Source: Microcebus murinus
Lineage: Eukaryota > Chordata > Mammalia > Primates > Cheirogaleidae
NCBI RefSeq assembly: GCF_040939455.1
Contig: NC_134109.1
Coordinates: forward strand, 59,626,001 to 59,690,000
DNA: 64,000 bases
Reading direction: 5' to 3'
Below the pieces are notes generated by a model that saw nothing but the letters and a program-made list of their open reading frames with translations, searched no databases and was not told the DNA's origin. Shown piece by piece: positions 40,450-53,338 of the stretch. How positions within the stretch are numbered: position 1 is the stretch's first letter; the number at the start of each line of letters is the position of its first letter. The translations under genes were made by a program, and so were the position numbers.

Positions 40450-40728
40450 TTTTTTCTTGAGCCGAGGTCTTGCCCTGTTGTTAGGGCAAGAGTGCAATGG
40501 CTCACAGCAACCTCAACTCCTGAGCTCAAGCGATCCTCCTGCCTCAGCCTCCCAAGTAGCTGGGACTATAGGTGCGTGCCACAATGTCTGGCTAATTTTT
40601 CTATTTTTTTGTAGAGACAGGATCTTGCTATGTTGCTCGGTCTGGTCTCCAACTCCTGGCCTCAAGCGATCCTCCCTCGTGGCCTCCCAAAGTGCTAGTA
40701 TTACAAGCATTAGCCACCGTGTCCAGCT
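40450..40728 (-). mobile_element. Alu, antisense
   Basis: Reverse dimer 'gagccgaggtcttgccctgttgttagggcaag...' with duplication 'ctacctccttt' at 40441 and 40731. A 151-aa frame across it is an Alu translation. Confidence 0.9.
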
Positions 40729-41046
40729 CCTACCTCCTTTATAACATAATTTCTCAGAGATTACTATAATAACACTAACTCTGAAATCAATGGGCAGATT
40801 CTTTCAGTTGATAGGTATAATTCTTTGGAGTCCTGGCATCCTCTTGAACTCTATTGAAATGAATGGATGATCCTTATTATTCCTTGATACGCTGTGAGCT
40901 TCTAGTCAGCCTTCAGTTGTTCATTCGACATATGTGAATGGAGCATCATGATATGCTGAACTTGGATAAAGTTGAATAACCAAAGAGTTTACTCCTGCAT
41001 TCACCTGGAGGTAGAAATACATCCCCAACCAATACACACTCTATCT

Positions 41047-41237
41047 CAGGGGTCCTCAGACTTTTTAAACAGGGGGCCAGTTCACTGTCCCTCAGACCGT
41101 TGGAGGACTGGACTATAGTTTAAAAAAAACTATGAACAAATTCCTATGCACATTGCACATATCTTATTTTGAAGTAAAAAAACAAATGGGCAAAAACATC
41201 CGCATGTGGCCTGCAGGCCGTAGTTTGAGGACGCCTG
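41047..41237. mobile_element. Non-autonomous hAT transposon (MITE) with terminal inverted repeats
   Basis: 191 bp. Left end CAGGGGTCCTCAGACT and right end (reverse complement) CAGGCGTCCTCAAACT match at 14 of 16 positions. CAGGGGTCCTCA-type ends are those of hAT transposons. Subterminal 'gggggccagttcactgtccctcagaccgttggagg' is well preserved and the copy looks younger than the MER5 copies at 39.3-39.6 kb. The 8-bp flanks (CTCTATCT and CATCTAGT) do not match as a clean target duplication. It encodes nothing and would depend on a transposase supplied in trans. Confidence 0.85.
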
Positions 41238-41839
41238 CATCTAGTGTGAATGAAATGGATTGAATGGGGTAGATGAAGTTCTGTGTGTGAAAGTAGCTGG
41301 TCTTAAAGTTCTAGATTTCTAATACTTACTGGTATTGCAGATTTGCAAACTTTAATACCTGCCTCAGGGGTGTGGATAATGTTTAGAGTTTTATCTGTGG
41401 GGCCTAGAGAGCAGTTTCTAAGTAGTATTTTGATTTTTTTTTCCAGCTTGAAAATATTTGTTATTGCTCAGGAGATGGAAACAATATAGTAATCAAGTAG
41501 CCCAACTCGTTTTTTCAGCTAAAAAAAATACCATTTTCTTCAAGCAGTAGTTTTATTTCTTTTTTGAATTATTTCTTCTCTCAAACCTTTAAAGAGTCTG
41601 CAGGTAGAAGATAAAGACAATTTATTTCAAAGTAGAGATAACTTATATCAAGATGAAGATTTTAAAATTTTGGTATTATGATATAAATTTCAGTTTTGGG
41701 ATATATAGTCAGTACTAAAGACAGATTTGACTTAACAAATATTTACCAAGTCACTTGTAATGTATTTTATGATCTTCCTCAAAATCTGCCTTTTCCAACT
41801 TTAGAACAGTGATAGGCAGGAGAATTAATAACAATGACT

Positions 41840-42143
<304 letters not shown>

Positions 42144-42179
42144 AACAGTGACTATATAGCTAAAAGTTACTCCATGCCT

Positions 42180-42335
42180 ATTTTTTGATCCTTACAACAG
42201 CCCTCTTAGGTAGGCACTATTATTAACTCCATTTACTATCAGGAAATAAGCACAGAGAATTAACTAATTTACACACATTGTTTAGTTGTAGTTAAACAAA
42301 GGTAGGATTCAAATCCAAGCCTACCTGACTGACTT
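42180..42335 (-). mobile_element. MIR, antisense
   Basis: 'taggtaggcactattattaactccatttactatcaggaaataagcacagag' ... 'aggattcaaatccaagcc' is the reverse of a MIR. Confidence 0.8.
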
Positions 42336-43890
42336 CAGGGAATAAGTGAGTAACCACAACGCAAACTGCTCTTCTTTCTGTTGTAGTTCTTTGCTACACT
42401 ATTAGGTAAAACTTGCCTTCCTGCCCTCCTTCAAATTGTCAACTGGATATTGGGATATTGAAGGTTCAGACTTGAAATGATGCTTGGAAGTCTGAAAACT
42501 AAGCAATTGTATCCTGTGTGTGTGGCAGAGGGGGGCGGTGGTTACTAAACCTGCATGCTTTCCATCAGTGACAGATGAAAACAAAAAACAAAACAAAAGG
42601 GAAGGAACTTTTTGAGCCTTTCTGCTCTGCTCTTTGAGGAGTTCATGGACTCAGTGGTGTCCACAGGAACTACTTTAATATATGCTTTCTTTTCTATCTC
42701 TGGCATTCCTGCACATATCTGAAACAGGCAGAAATATGGACATGTACCCTCCTCCAAGTACTCTTATATTACATTTTCAGGTTTTGAACTCAACATCTGA
42801 TTATAGCCCATTTATCAGAATTGTGTACAGCAAATAACAAAAAGGAGAATATTTTTCTCTAATAACTTATTTTAACATTCAGTAATCTCATCTTCTTATT
42901 CTAATCAAAGAGATTAAAAACATACACCTCTATTTCACTATAAATTAGAGTAAGTGAACTTACCACTTCAATATTGGCTCAGCTACTAATTATGATCAAC
43001 TTTAAGAGAATGTTGAGATTATACTACTGTTTCCCTGTAGTTTTTAACTGCTAGAAGGAAAAAAAACAGTAGAATAAATAGAACACATTCACAGCAATAT
43101 GAAATTCAGCCTATAACTTTCCAACATGAAAAAAAGGTAATCATTTAAATATTTCTAAGCTATTTAGAACTTTCGCTATCTGTAACTACATTTAGTATTT
43201 GAGATCTGACTATCTCACTTGACTACTGCTTGGAATCAACTATATAAATTAAATACTCCAGATTACTTGAAAAAAATTGTGAAATAGGTGAAGATTTTTT
43301 CCATGAATCCTTTATCTCTTTTCTGGGGCATCTTTCTGTATTCTCCATTCTTCCAAGCACTTCTGTTCTTTTGCTACTCCCCAAACTGGCTATTGCTCTC
43401 CACTGCAGACTGGGCAGACTAGCTTCACAATTGCCATTTCTTTCCCTCTCCCCACTGAGCTCCAGGTCCTATTTCATACAAGTCTTACACAAGTTGGTAA
43501 CTGATTCAGATATGCATATTAATGACTGACAGCTGCCAGGGGAATTTGGGGAGGAGAATTTAGGGAAGGCCTTTCCCTGCAATCTGAAATCCCACTTGGG
43601 CAATAGCTTCATTAGCTAATTTCCAAGAGTGTTTCTAATCCAATTAATTGACAAGTATTGCATATTGGGAAAGACTACATTATTTTATTTATTTATTTTA
43701 CATAATCCTAAATCTTTTGCAAGGAATATATTGTTTAAATATAAAATCGTTCCATTTCCTTGGTTCTCATAGGAAAAAAGTAAAAATTTTTTTTTAAATT
43801 TTAAATACATAAACATAAAATAGTTCTTTATTTAGGGGGCTATTGTTTAGATTTAATTGTGTCTCCCATGTGGGAATTTTTTTTAATCCA
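42336..43890. other. No supported gene
   Basis: Unassigned A/T-rich DNA. Open frames at 42402 and 42545 (- strand, 64 and 70 aa) show no motif. Confidence 0.35.
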
Positions 43891-43897
43891 GAATTGA

Positions 43898-44237
43898 GGC
43901 TGGGTGCGGTGGCTCACGCCTGTAATCCTAGCACTCTGGGAGGCCAAGGCGGGCGGATTGCTCTAGGTCAGGAGTTCAAAGCCAGCCTGAGCAAGAGCAA
44001 GACCCCCGTCTCTACTATAAATAGAAAGAAATTAATTGGCCAACTAATATGTATAGAAAAAATTAGTCAGGCATGGTGGCACATGCCTGTAGTCCCAGCT
44101 ACTCGGGAGGCTGAGGCAGGAGGATCGCTTGAGCCCAGGAGATTGAGGTTGCTGTGAGCCAGGCTAATGCCATGGCACTCATCCTAGCCTGGGCAACAAA
44201 GCGAAACTGTGTCTCAAAAAAAAAAAAAAAAAAAAAA
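43898..44237 (+). mobile_element. Strepsirrhine Alu
   Basis: Full dimer with linker; duplication 'ccagaattga' at 43889 and 44240. A 104-aa open frame runs through it because Alu is largely open in one frame. Confidence 0.95.
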
Positions 44238-45060
44238 CCAGAATTGAAGTGAGCATTAAAAGACTAATTCCAAAATCACAGATCAGAAACTCATCTTTTT
44301 TCCTACTTTTGTTGCTATTAGATAACCAATATGCATTCTTATATTAATCATTTATAAAATAGGTATAAAGTGTGATCATATTTATAAGAATATCATGAAA
44401 ATTGATGATTATTCATTACATTAAAAATATAAAATAAGTAAATAATAATGGTGATAATTAAAACCATAATGTTGTGGTTTTCTACTGTATTATCATTTAT
44501 AAAATTACAGAAGTAAATATAGCATGATAAATTTATAATTTACAAAATATGTGAAAATTTCAACTTTATGTAAATATTAAATCAAGATGCATAAAATTTT
44601 TGGAAGTGTTAAATACTCAGAACAAATTTACTATAGAATTTATTATTTTGTGTTTGAAATTTTTTCCTAATTATCAAGTCACAATAAAATAAGAAAACTA
44701 TTGGCATCTTATATCAATGCTAATTACAGGCTCTAAATCATTACTGCTGATTGATAGAAACTTAATTATAATTTTTAACTTCATACAGGTATAACCCAAG
44801 TATAATTGCAGTTGTAGATCCTATTTTTAAGCTATAGTAACTAGTTTGAGTTTCTCCCTGAGGTTTTAGAATTGGTGTAAAAATTGAGCATAGCTTTGAA
44901 AGCAGAAATGTTTTCAGTAATTTTTGTTGAAAGAAACTTGTATATGTTTACCATCACCCAGAGAGTTTAATTAATTTTCAATACTTTTGTAGACAACTTG
45001 AATAGTATGTATTTTTCAATACAATCTTTACATGAATATGAATAAATATTGTACATGATT
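44238..45060. other. No recognised feature
   Basis: Very A/T-rich, unassigned. Confidence 0.4.
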
Positions 45061-45374
45061 GGCCTGGTGCGGTGGCTTACACCTGTAATCCTAGCACTCT
45101 GGGAGGCCGAGGTGGGCGGATTGCTCAAGGTCAGGAGTTCGAGACCAGCCTGAGCAAGAGCGAGACCCCCATCTCTACTAAAAATAGAAAGAAATTAATT
45201 GACCAACTAATATATATAGAAAAAATTAACCGTGCATGGTGCTGCATGCCTGTAGTCCCAGCTACTCGGGAGGCTGAGGCAGGAGGATTGCTTGAGCCCA
45301 GGAGTCTGAGGTTGCTATGAGCTAGACTGACCCCAGGGCACTCTAGCCTGGGCAACAGAGTGAGACTTTGTCTT

Positions 45375-45457
<83 letters not shown>
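45061..45457 (+). mobile_element. Strepsirrhine Alu with compound (TA)n(GA)n tail
   Basis: Full dimer. The A-tail has become (TA)~21 at 45379-45421 followed by (GA)~17 at 45423-45457, and lies inside the target duplication 'gtacatgatt' (45051 and 45458). Confidence 0.95.
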
Positions 45458-45462
<5 letters not shown>

Positions 45463-45996
45463 GATTTAACAAACATACTTGTTCATTTATTTTGCTTGGG
45501 CAAATGGTAAATCAGAATTTTTTTATCAATCAGTAACTATAAGTTAAGGGTACAATTACGTTTCCTTTTCATATTGAATCAAATCGTAAAAATTAAATTG
45601 GACCTATATTTCTAGAATTTAATAAATCAAAGACAAAACTCAAGTAATTTGGCAAACTCTGCTTATTCTTTCTGATGCATATAAAGTAAGTGTTTCTATT
45701 TACCCATGAATTCCTCATGCATTTTTTTTGTCGTATGATACTTATTCAGTTATTTATCATGAATTTATTAGGTATCTTTTATAGGCTTAGCACTTGGCTA
45801 AATGATATGTGAGTATGAAACCTTGTATTCTAAACCAAAAAAATAGGACACATGTTCTCACAAATATGTCTGTGACGACAGTGTTTTTGAATCATAGAAA
45901 TGGACTATCCTGGAACATCTAAAACACAATGTTGCCAAATATATGAGTTACTGAAAAAATAAAATCATATAAAACAACAATAAAAAGTGATTTATT

Positions 45997-46332
45997 AGAT
46001 GGAGCACAGTGGCTCACACCTGTAATCCTAGCACTCTGGGAGGCCAAGGCGGGCGGATCGTTTGAGCTCAGGAGTTCAAGACCAGCCTGAGCAAGAGTGA
46101 GACCCCTTATCTACTAAAAATAGAAAGAAATTAGCTAGACAACTAAAAATATGTATATAAAAAATTAGCCAGCCTTGGTGGCACATGCCTGTAGTCCCAG
46201 CTACTCAGGAAGCTGAAGCAGGCGGATCACCTGAGCCCAGGAGTTTGAGGTTGCTGTGAGCTAGGCTGACGCCATGGCACTCTAGCCTGGGCAACTGAGT
46301 GAGACTCTGTCTCAAAAAAAAAAAAAAAAAAA
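45997..46332 (+). mobile_element. Strepsirrhine Alu
   Basis: Dimer 'atggagcacagtggctcacacctgtaatcctagcactctggg'; duplication 'aaaaagtgatttatt' at 45982 and 46329. Confidence 0.95.
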
Positions 46333-46354
46333 AGTGATTTATTCAATATCTACT

Positions 46355-46515
46355 ATGTTTAAGCACTTTATATATATTATACCTAATTTTTATAGCAACT
46401 CTGCAAGATAGGTGCCATTATTTCCATTTTATAGGTATAGAACCTGAAGTTTAAGGGTGGGCATGAGACGGTTAGGTAACTTTTCTGAGATCAAATGGCT
46501 GCTCTGTGTCAAAGC
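46355..46515 (-). mobile_element. MIR, antisense
   Basis: 'caactctgcaagataggtgccattatttccattttataggtatagaacctgaag' ... 'caaagctgggtctcagattc'. Confidence 0.75.
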
Positions 46516-46533
46516 TGGGTCTCAGATTCAAAG

Positions 46534-46655
46534 CTGGGCTAGTGTTGCAGAGTGGCATGTTCCTGTGGTCCCAGCTACTCAGAAGGCTGAGGAGGGAGGA
46601 TCTAGGAGTTCAAGACAAGCCTGATAGAACAAGACCTTGTCTCAAAAAAAAAAAA
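46534..46655 (+). mobile_element. Alu right-arm fragment
   Basis: 'gggctagtgttgcagagtggcatgttcctgtggtcccagctactcagaaggctgagg' to an A-tail at 46644-46655. A second Alu is inserted in this tail. Confidence 0.8.
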
Positions 46656-46656
46656 A

Positions 46657-46977
46657 TTTTTTTTTTTTTGAGACAGAGTCTCGCTTTGTTGCCCAGGCTA
46701 GAGTGAGTGCCGTGGTGTCAGCCTAGCTCACAGCAACCTCAATCTCCTGGGCTCAAGCAATCCTCCTGCCTCAGCCTCCCGAGTAGCTGGGACTATGGGC
46801 ATGCACCACCATGCCTGGCTAATTTTTTCTATATATATTAGTTGGCCAATTAATTTCTTTCTATTTACAGTAGAGACGGGGTCTCGCTCTTGCTCAGGTT
46901 GGTTTCGAACTCCTGAGCTCAAACGATCCACCTGCCTCAGCCTCCCAGAGAGCTAGGATTATAGGCATGCCCGGCCC
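46657..46977 (-). mobile_element. Strepsirrhine Alu, antisense, in another Alu's tail
   Basis: T-run joined directly to the A-tail of the previous fragment (aaaaaaaatttttttt), full reversed dimer with linker TTAGTTGGCCAATTAATTTC, ending 'ggcatgcccggcc'. Confidence 0.93.
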
Positions 46978-47485
46978 CCCAAAAATTTTTAAATAATGAT
47001 TTCATTGTTCATGATTCTGATTCTCACCTCCCTCTTTTAAATCTTTATTACATTGGTACGTATGGCAAATCTGGGTGAAGTATTAATACAGCAGAATTAA
47101 CAAATATTTATTTACTTATTCTGTACTGTGTCAGGCAATGTTCTAGGAGCTGAGAATGTAATGGTAAGAGAAAATGCACAGTCTCTGTTCTTATGGAGTG
47201 TACAGTCTAGTGGGAGACTAAGGGTAATAAAATAATTACACAAATAAATGTAAAGCTGTATTTGTGATAAGTGCTATGAAAGAGAGGTGCATGATACTAT
47301 GAGAGAACAGCAAACAGGACTTTATTTAACTTAGTCACAGAAATTAAGATAGATTTCCATGAGGAAAAAACAGATGTGATATGAAATATGAACATGAGTA
47401 GCCAAAGGCAGTGAGAAGAATATTCCTAACAAAGTAAACAGCACCAGCAAATATCAGGAATACTAGGTATTAAAGTATGGCTAGA

Positions 47486-47817
47486 GGCCGGGCGTGGTGG
47501 CTCACGCCTGTAATCCTAGCACTTTGGGAGGCCGAGGCTGGCGGATTGCTCAAGGTTAGGAGTTCGAAACCAGCCTGAGCGAGACCCCCGTCTCTACCAA
47601 AAATAGAAATAAATTAATTGACCAACTAAAAATATATATGCAAAAAATTAGCCGGGCATGGTGGCACATGCCTGTAGTCCCAGCTACTCGGGAGGCTGAG
47701 GCAGTAGGATCGCTGAGCCCCGGAGATTGAGGTTGCTGTGAGCCAGGCTGACGCCACGGCACTCACTCTAGCCTGGGCAACAAAGTGAGACTCTGTCTCA
47801 AAAAAAAAAAAAAAAAA
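47486..47817 (+). mobile_element. Strepsirrhine Alu
   Basis: Dimer with linker; duplication 'aaagtatggctagag' at 47472 and about 47816. Confidence 0.95.
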
Positions 47818-47948
47818 AGTATGGCTAGAGAAAAAAACCAAGAGAATTTATTATAACAGGAAGTTAGAGTAAATGAGGGACCAGGATACTTCACCCAGGG
47901 TTTTGAAGGCTGTGCTAAGGAGTTTTAGCTTTAAGAACAACAGAAAGA

Positions 47949-48231
47949 GGCTGGGCATGGTGGCTCACGGCGCTAATCCTAGCACTCTGGCAGGCCAAGG
48001 TTGGTGGATCATTTGAGGCCAGGAGTTGCAAGAGCTAGGACTCATCTCTAGCAAAAATAGAAAAATTAACCGGGCATGGTGGCGTGAGCCTATAGTCCCA
48101 GCTACTTGAGAGGCTGAGGCAGGAGGATCGCTTGAGCTCAGGAGTTTGGGGATGTAGTGAGGTATGATGACGCCACTGAAGTCTAGCCAGTGCAACAGAG
48201 TGAGACGCTGTCTCAAAAAAAAAAAAAAAAG
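47949..48231 (+). mobile_element. Alu
   Basis: 'ggctgggcatggtggctcacggcgctaatcctagcactctggc', no linker, A16 tail. Confidence 0.92.
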
Positions 48232-48342
48232 AAGAGTAGAAAGACATTGACAGAATTAAATTCAAAGTGACATGATTAGATTTTTTTAAAACTGTAGTAT
48301 GGAGAGCTCCTAGAGAGGAGGAAGAGTAAATACAGATAGATA

Positions 48343-48646
<304 letters not shown>

Positions 48647-48725
48647 TACAGATAGATGAAGATGTACTATTTCAGGCAAGAGATGGTTGGCTTGGATTAG
48701 AATGGTGATAATACATGATAATAGG

Positions 48726-49465
48726 AAAATTAAACTCACTTAAGAGATAGTTAAAAGAAAAAAAACAAGAGTTTTTATGATTGGATAATAGGAATTAATG
48801 GAGAATGTGGTTTTACCATGAAATACAGTTGTGCTTTAGAGATAAAAAAATTGGGGAGCTAATTGATTAACAACCACCCCAACTATAAAATAAAACAAAA
48901 ATCCCCCTAAAATGTAGTGGAAGATTAAGTTCTATTAACTAAGATAATATATTTAACCAGAAGTGATCCAATTATAAAAAGCATTAGTAACAACCTAAAT
49001 TATTTCTAATTTTGGTATTAGCTATGCTATGGCATGTTGCATGTCTTCTCACAAAATTAAAGTGGTATTTTAGATGTATTTTTAAATTTGCAGATTGTGG
49101 CTGCAGTGTTGATAATGACTCATTACTTGTGAATATCTCTCATCCCAGCATGGTAACAGCCTTTATGGGTATTAAAGTTCTCAACATCTCTGACAAACAG
49201 TTTATAGATAATTAAATTCTGTGATCTACCCACTTGACACATGAATCAGTTCTTAGCTAATACACTCTCTTACATATTTAAAATGAAATAAAAAAATTTA
49301 AATAACAATAATGGCACAAGTCAGAGAAATACAAAGGAGTTTAAAATAACCGTGAAAAAACTCCCAAATTAAAAATAAAGCTCCTTTAGAAATGTGTGAA
49401 ACTTTATGTTTGAATGAGTTCAAGATGGACTTAGAATATTAAACATTTATTACTCAAAAAATATA
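48726..49465. other. No recognised feature
   Basis: A/T-rich, unassigned. The 67-aa open frame at 49012 is not supported. Confidence 0.35.
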
Positions 49466-49469
49466 TTTG

Positions 49470-49602
49470 GTCTGTAGTTCCAGCTGCTCAGGAGGCTAAG
49501 ACAGGAGGATCACTTGAGCCCAGGCGATGGAGGCCAGCCTGGGTGACAGCCTGGGAGACCCTATCTCTAAAAAAATGTGTGTGTCTGTGTGTGTGTGTGT
49601 AT
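49470..49602 (+). mobile_element. Alu right-arm fragment with (TG)n
   Basis: 'gtctgtagttccagctgctcaggaggctaagacagg' to 'ctatctctaaaaaaa', followed by a (TG)n tract at 49576-49600. Confidence 0.8.
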
Positions 49603-50102
49603 AGGAGGCCCACTGTGTGTCAGACACTGTGCCAGAGGTGACTATACAATGATACTTAAGCACTGGTAGCACCAGCACCTGTCCTTGAGGATCTAGCTGT
49701 CTAATGTCTAATGAAAGAGAAACCATGAAGGAAACAAATAATGATAATGCAAAGTGACAAGTGCTACAACCAAGATGTTTACAAAATACAATTCCACTGA
49801 TGCACAAGGGCAGTGCTTTGTAAAAAGGCAAAAGATCTTACTATAATTAATAACAATCACTCCAAAGACTGTGTTGATAATACCAATTTTTCAAAAGCAC
49901 AAGGATACATTTCTATGTTATAAAATAATGAGGAGCCTCACAAAATCTTTGAGTAAGCAGGCTCTCTGGCAAGCATCTAATTTAAACTTCTTGTTTTGTA
50001 GTAAGAGATATGTTAACCCTCCCACTGAGAAAATTGAGTTTCCTCATAAGTTTAGTGAACATAGCTGATAGCAGAGACTAAATCTGGCTTCTATTGGCAT
50101 CC

Positions 50103-50105
<3 letters not shown>

Positions 50106-50137
<32 letters not shown>

Positions 50138-50452
50138 AGACAGAGTCTCACTTTGTTGCCCAGGCTAGAGTGAGTGCCGTGGCGTCAGCCTAGCTCACAG
50201 CAACCTCAATCTCCTGGGCTCGAGTGATCCTTCTGCCTCAGCCTCCCGAGTAGCTGGGACTACAGGCATGCGCCACCATGCCCGGCTAATTTTTTATATA
50301 TATATCAGTTGGCCAATTAATTTCTTTCTATTTATAGTAGAGACGGGGTCTCGCTCTTGCTCAGGCTGGTTTTGAACTCCTGACCTTGAGCAATCCGCCC
50401 GCCTCGGCCTCCCAAGAGCTAGGATTACAGGCGTGAGCCACAGCGCCCGGCC
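50106..50452 (-). mobile_element. Young strepsirrhine Alu, antisense
   Basis: T31-type head, CCTCCCAAGAGCTAGG diagnostic, duplication 'ggcatcctacttttt' at 50096 and 50453. Almost the same as 14734-15081. Confidence 0.96.
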
Positions 50453-50990
50453 GGCATCCTACTTTTAACTTGTTATTTTTTTCAGCCATGTCCATGATTC
50501 AAGAAAGGAGAAACCAATTTCAAATCTCTATAAATTCTTATAATCCAAATACAAAAAATACAATCCAGGGACTTTAAAGCATTCATTCATTCAGAATATA
50601 TAAATAAGGAACTACAACATGTCAGGAATTGTTTTAGAGGAGCACCATCGCTGTCCACCCCAATCCCAGGATTATTGACATATAAACAAATTGGTGCAAT
50701 GTGTTATAGGAGGTGTGCAGGGGAATAAGAGCAACAAGAAAGAAGCTTTCAGTGTTATTGGTGTTTCAGGGCAGGCGGCACAGGAGGAGTTTCCTATAGA
50801 AGATAATAGATGCTTAATCTATTAATTGTACAGAGGTGAGGAAATTTTTCATGTTGGAAGGCCACATTAATTTAGCTGTGATCAAATAAGGCTGCATTCA
50901 AGAAACTTCAATTAGGTATACTTAAAAATGTACATTTATTTTGTAAAAATCTAACTACTATCTACTTAATAATTTCAAAAAATGAAAACT

Positions 50991-51322
50991 GGCCGGGCGC
51001 TGTGGCTCACGCCTGTAATCCTAGCTCTTGGGAGGCCGAGGCGGGCGGATTGCTCAAGGTCAGGAGTTCAAAACCAGCCTGAGCAAGAGCGAGACCCCGT
51101 CTCTACTATAAATAGAAAGAAATTAATTGGCCAACTGATATATATATAAAAAATTAGCCGGGCATGGTGGCGCATGCCTGTAGTCCCAGCTACCCGGGAG
51201 GCTGAGGCAGAAGGATCACTCGAGCCCAGGAGTTTGAGGTTGCTGTGAGCTAGGCTGACGCCACGGCACTCACTCCAGCCTGGGCAACAAAGCGAGACTC
51301 TGTCTCAAAAAAAAAAAAAAAA
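50991..51322 (+). mobile_element. Young strepsirrhine Alu
   Basis: GGCCGGGCGCTGTGG, CCTAGCTCTTGGGAGG; duplication 'aaaaatgaaaact' at 50978 and about 51319. It lies just past the 3' end of the hAT transposase relic. Confidence 0.96.
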
Positions 51323-51633
51323 TGAAAACTATTAATTTTAAAGTTAACTAACCTTTTAATGACTTCGTTGTGTCTGCCTTGTTATGGAAAGCATTTGAAT
51401 ATTTGGCTGCAGCTTAGAGGTCTGCAGTTTCAGTTGATCCTCTGGATGGGCATCAGTCATTTATGACCTTAAGAGCATCATGATTTGGGTTAGGTAGGAG
51501 ACTGTAGATTCTCAGCAATAAGTGGTTGAAAAGCAAGAAAGCATTTTTCAGGCATTTTGCTGAAGGTGTGGGTATTCTACTGCATTTTTTCATAATACAA
51601 TTGGATCTTTCTTAGCATCAAACAATGACTTAA

Positions 51634-52012
<379 letters not shown>

Positions 52013-52933
52013 TTCCATCTGTAGTTCTTTAGGTGCCTTGGTGATATCAACTAGGTAAGGCTGAAATGCTAATTTGAGTGTGATGTCATGATTCTCAAAG
52101 TCAGTGAACCTTTCATTGTATTCTCTGATTAATAGGTCTATAGCAGCTGTGTATTCTTCAAATGATTCACATGTATCATCCTACTCATCAGTGACCTTTG
52201 CTAACTGGAAAAAATGTTCATCTGCAATTTCCTTTTGCAGAAGAAGTATTTTGAAAAAATATATTTTTTAAATTAGATTTTTTTGCCACATACTTCATAT
52301 AGACTTAGTTTTACCTTGCAAAGAAATATTCAAGTTGTTTTGATTTGACATGATATCATACAGAAATCCTGCATACCTATAGAAATCTTCTTTCAATAAT
52401 TCACATTGCAGATTCTGTTCTTCATAAAATTTAACTGTTTTGGAAGAGATAAAATTTTGGCTAACACTTGTCCCTGCAGTAGCCAATGCACTTTAGAATG
52501 ATACAGCAAATCCACATTGAACACCTCATCCTTCAACTTTAGTATGTTACTGAAAATGAGGTGTGGCATTTGCATGAATGTAGTTAACAATACTTATCAC
52601 TTGTTGCAAAATGTCACTTAAAATAGTAGCTTTTAGCACAGAGATTTTGCTGATGCAAAATACAATGAAAAGAAATGAGAGCATCTGGATCTGTTAATAT
52701 TTTTAATCTGTACAATAAACCCTTCATGTTTTCCTTCATGGAAGGTACACCATCTATACATACATTCACTAAATTTACCAAATTCAGTCCAAGTTCACGA
52801 AATTTATCTTGAAAATTGTTGAAGATATCTGTTCCCTATGTTCTGTTTGCAAGGGTGCCCAAAATCAGAAATTCTTTGTAGCAAAGGAAATCTTCCGTTA
52901 TGACCCTAATGAAGTATAAAACCTGCGACAAGT

Positions 52934-53219
52934 TGTGGGGCGCGGTAGCAACGCCATTCCAAGATGGCGCCCGCTTCTTGGTCAAACCCTGTTGTTAGTC
53001 TGACAAACAAGTGCTCAGCGCATGTGCAGAGTTTGTCTCCTCCCTTCCAAGTGCCTTATCCAATCAGACAATGCCCAGTGTACTTACTGCCTTTATAAGC
53101 AGCCGCCGAGAACGCCTCGGCGTCTTCCGTATCATGTAAGCCTAAAGGGAACCCCATTAAAACACGGTCAGAAGAACTCCGGTTGCCGCGTCTTCCTTGC
53201 TGGCGAGGCGGGCGCGACA
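52934..53219 (+). repeat. 5' LTR
   Basis: 286 bp, TGTGGGGCGCGG...GGCGCGACA. Regulatory signals visible: a YY1-like AAGATGGCGCC at 52961-52971, CCAAT at 53060-53064, TATAA at 53094-53098 and ATTAAA at 53156-53161. GC-rich and CpG-bearing at both ends, unlike the surrounding DNA. Expected U3-R-U5 layout with transcription starting roughly 25-30 bases after the TATA box. Confidence 0.97.
53094..53098 (+). promoter_or_regulatory. LTR core promoter (TATAA)
   Basis: 'gcctttataagcagcc', 30 bases after a CCAAT box, both intact in the 3' LTR too. Function is inferred from position in the LTR. Confidence 0.75.
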
Positions 53220-53221
53220 AG

Positions 53222-53239
53222 TGGTGCCGAAACCCGGGA
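53222..53239 (+). other. Primer-binding site for tRNA-Phe
   Basis: TGGTGCCGAAACCCGGGA, two bases (AG) after the LTR end, is the complement of the 3' end of tRNA-Phe including CCA. Tryptophan, proline and lysine primer sites do not match. Known for IAP-type elements. Confidence 0.92.
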
Positions 53240-53338
53240 ACTTGAAACAACTTTGAGGCACCAGCGGAAGACGACCTCGAAAGAGGTAGAGTTCAGAACT
53301 GACGTGTGGGACGGCCAAAACTCCCCTGCTTCCAAAAA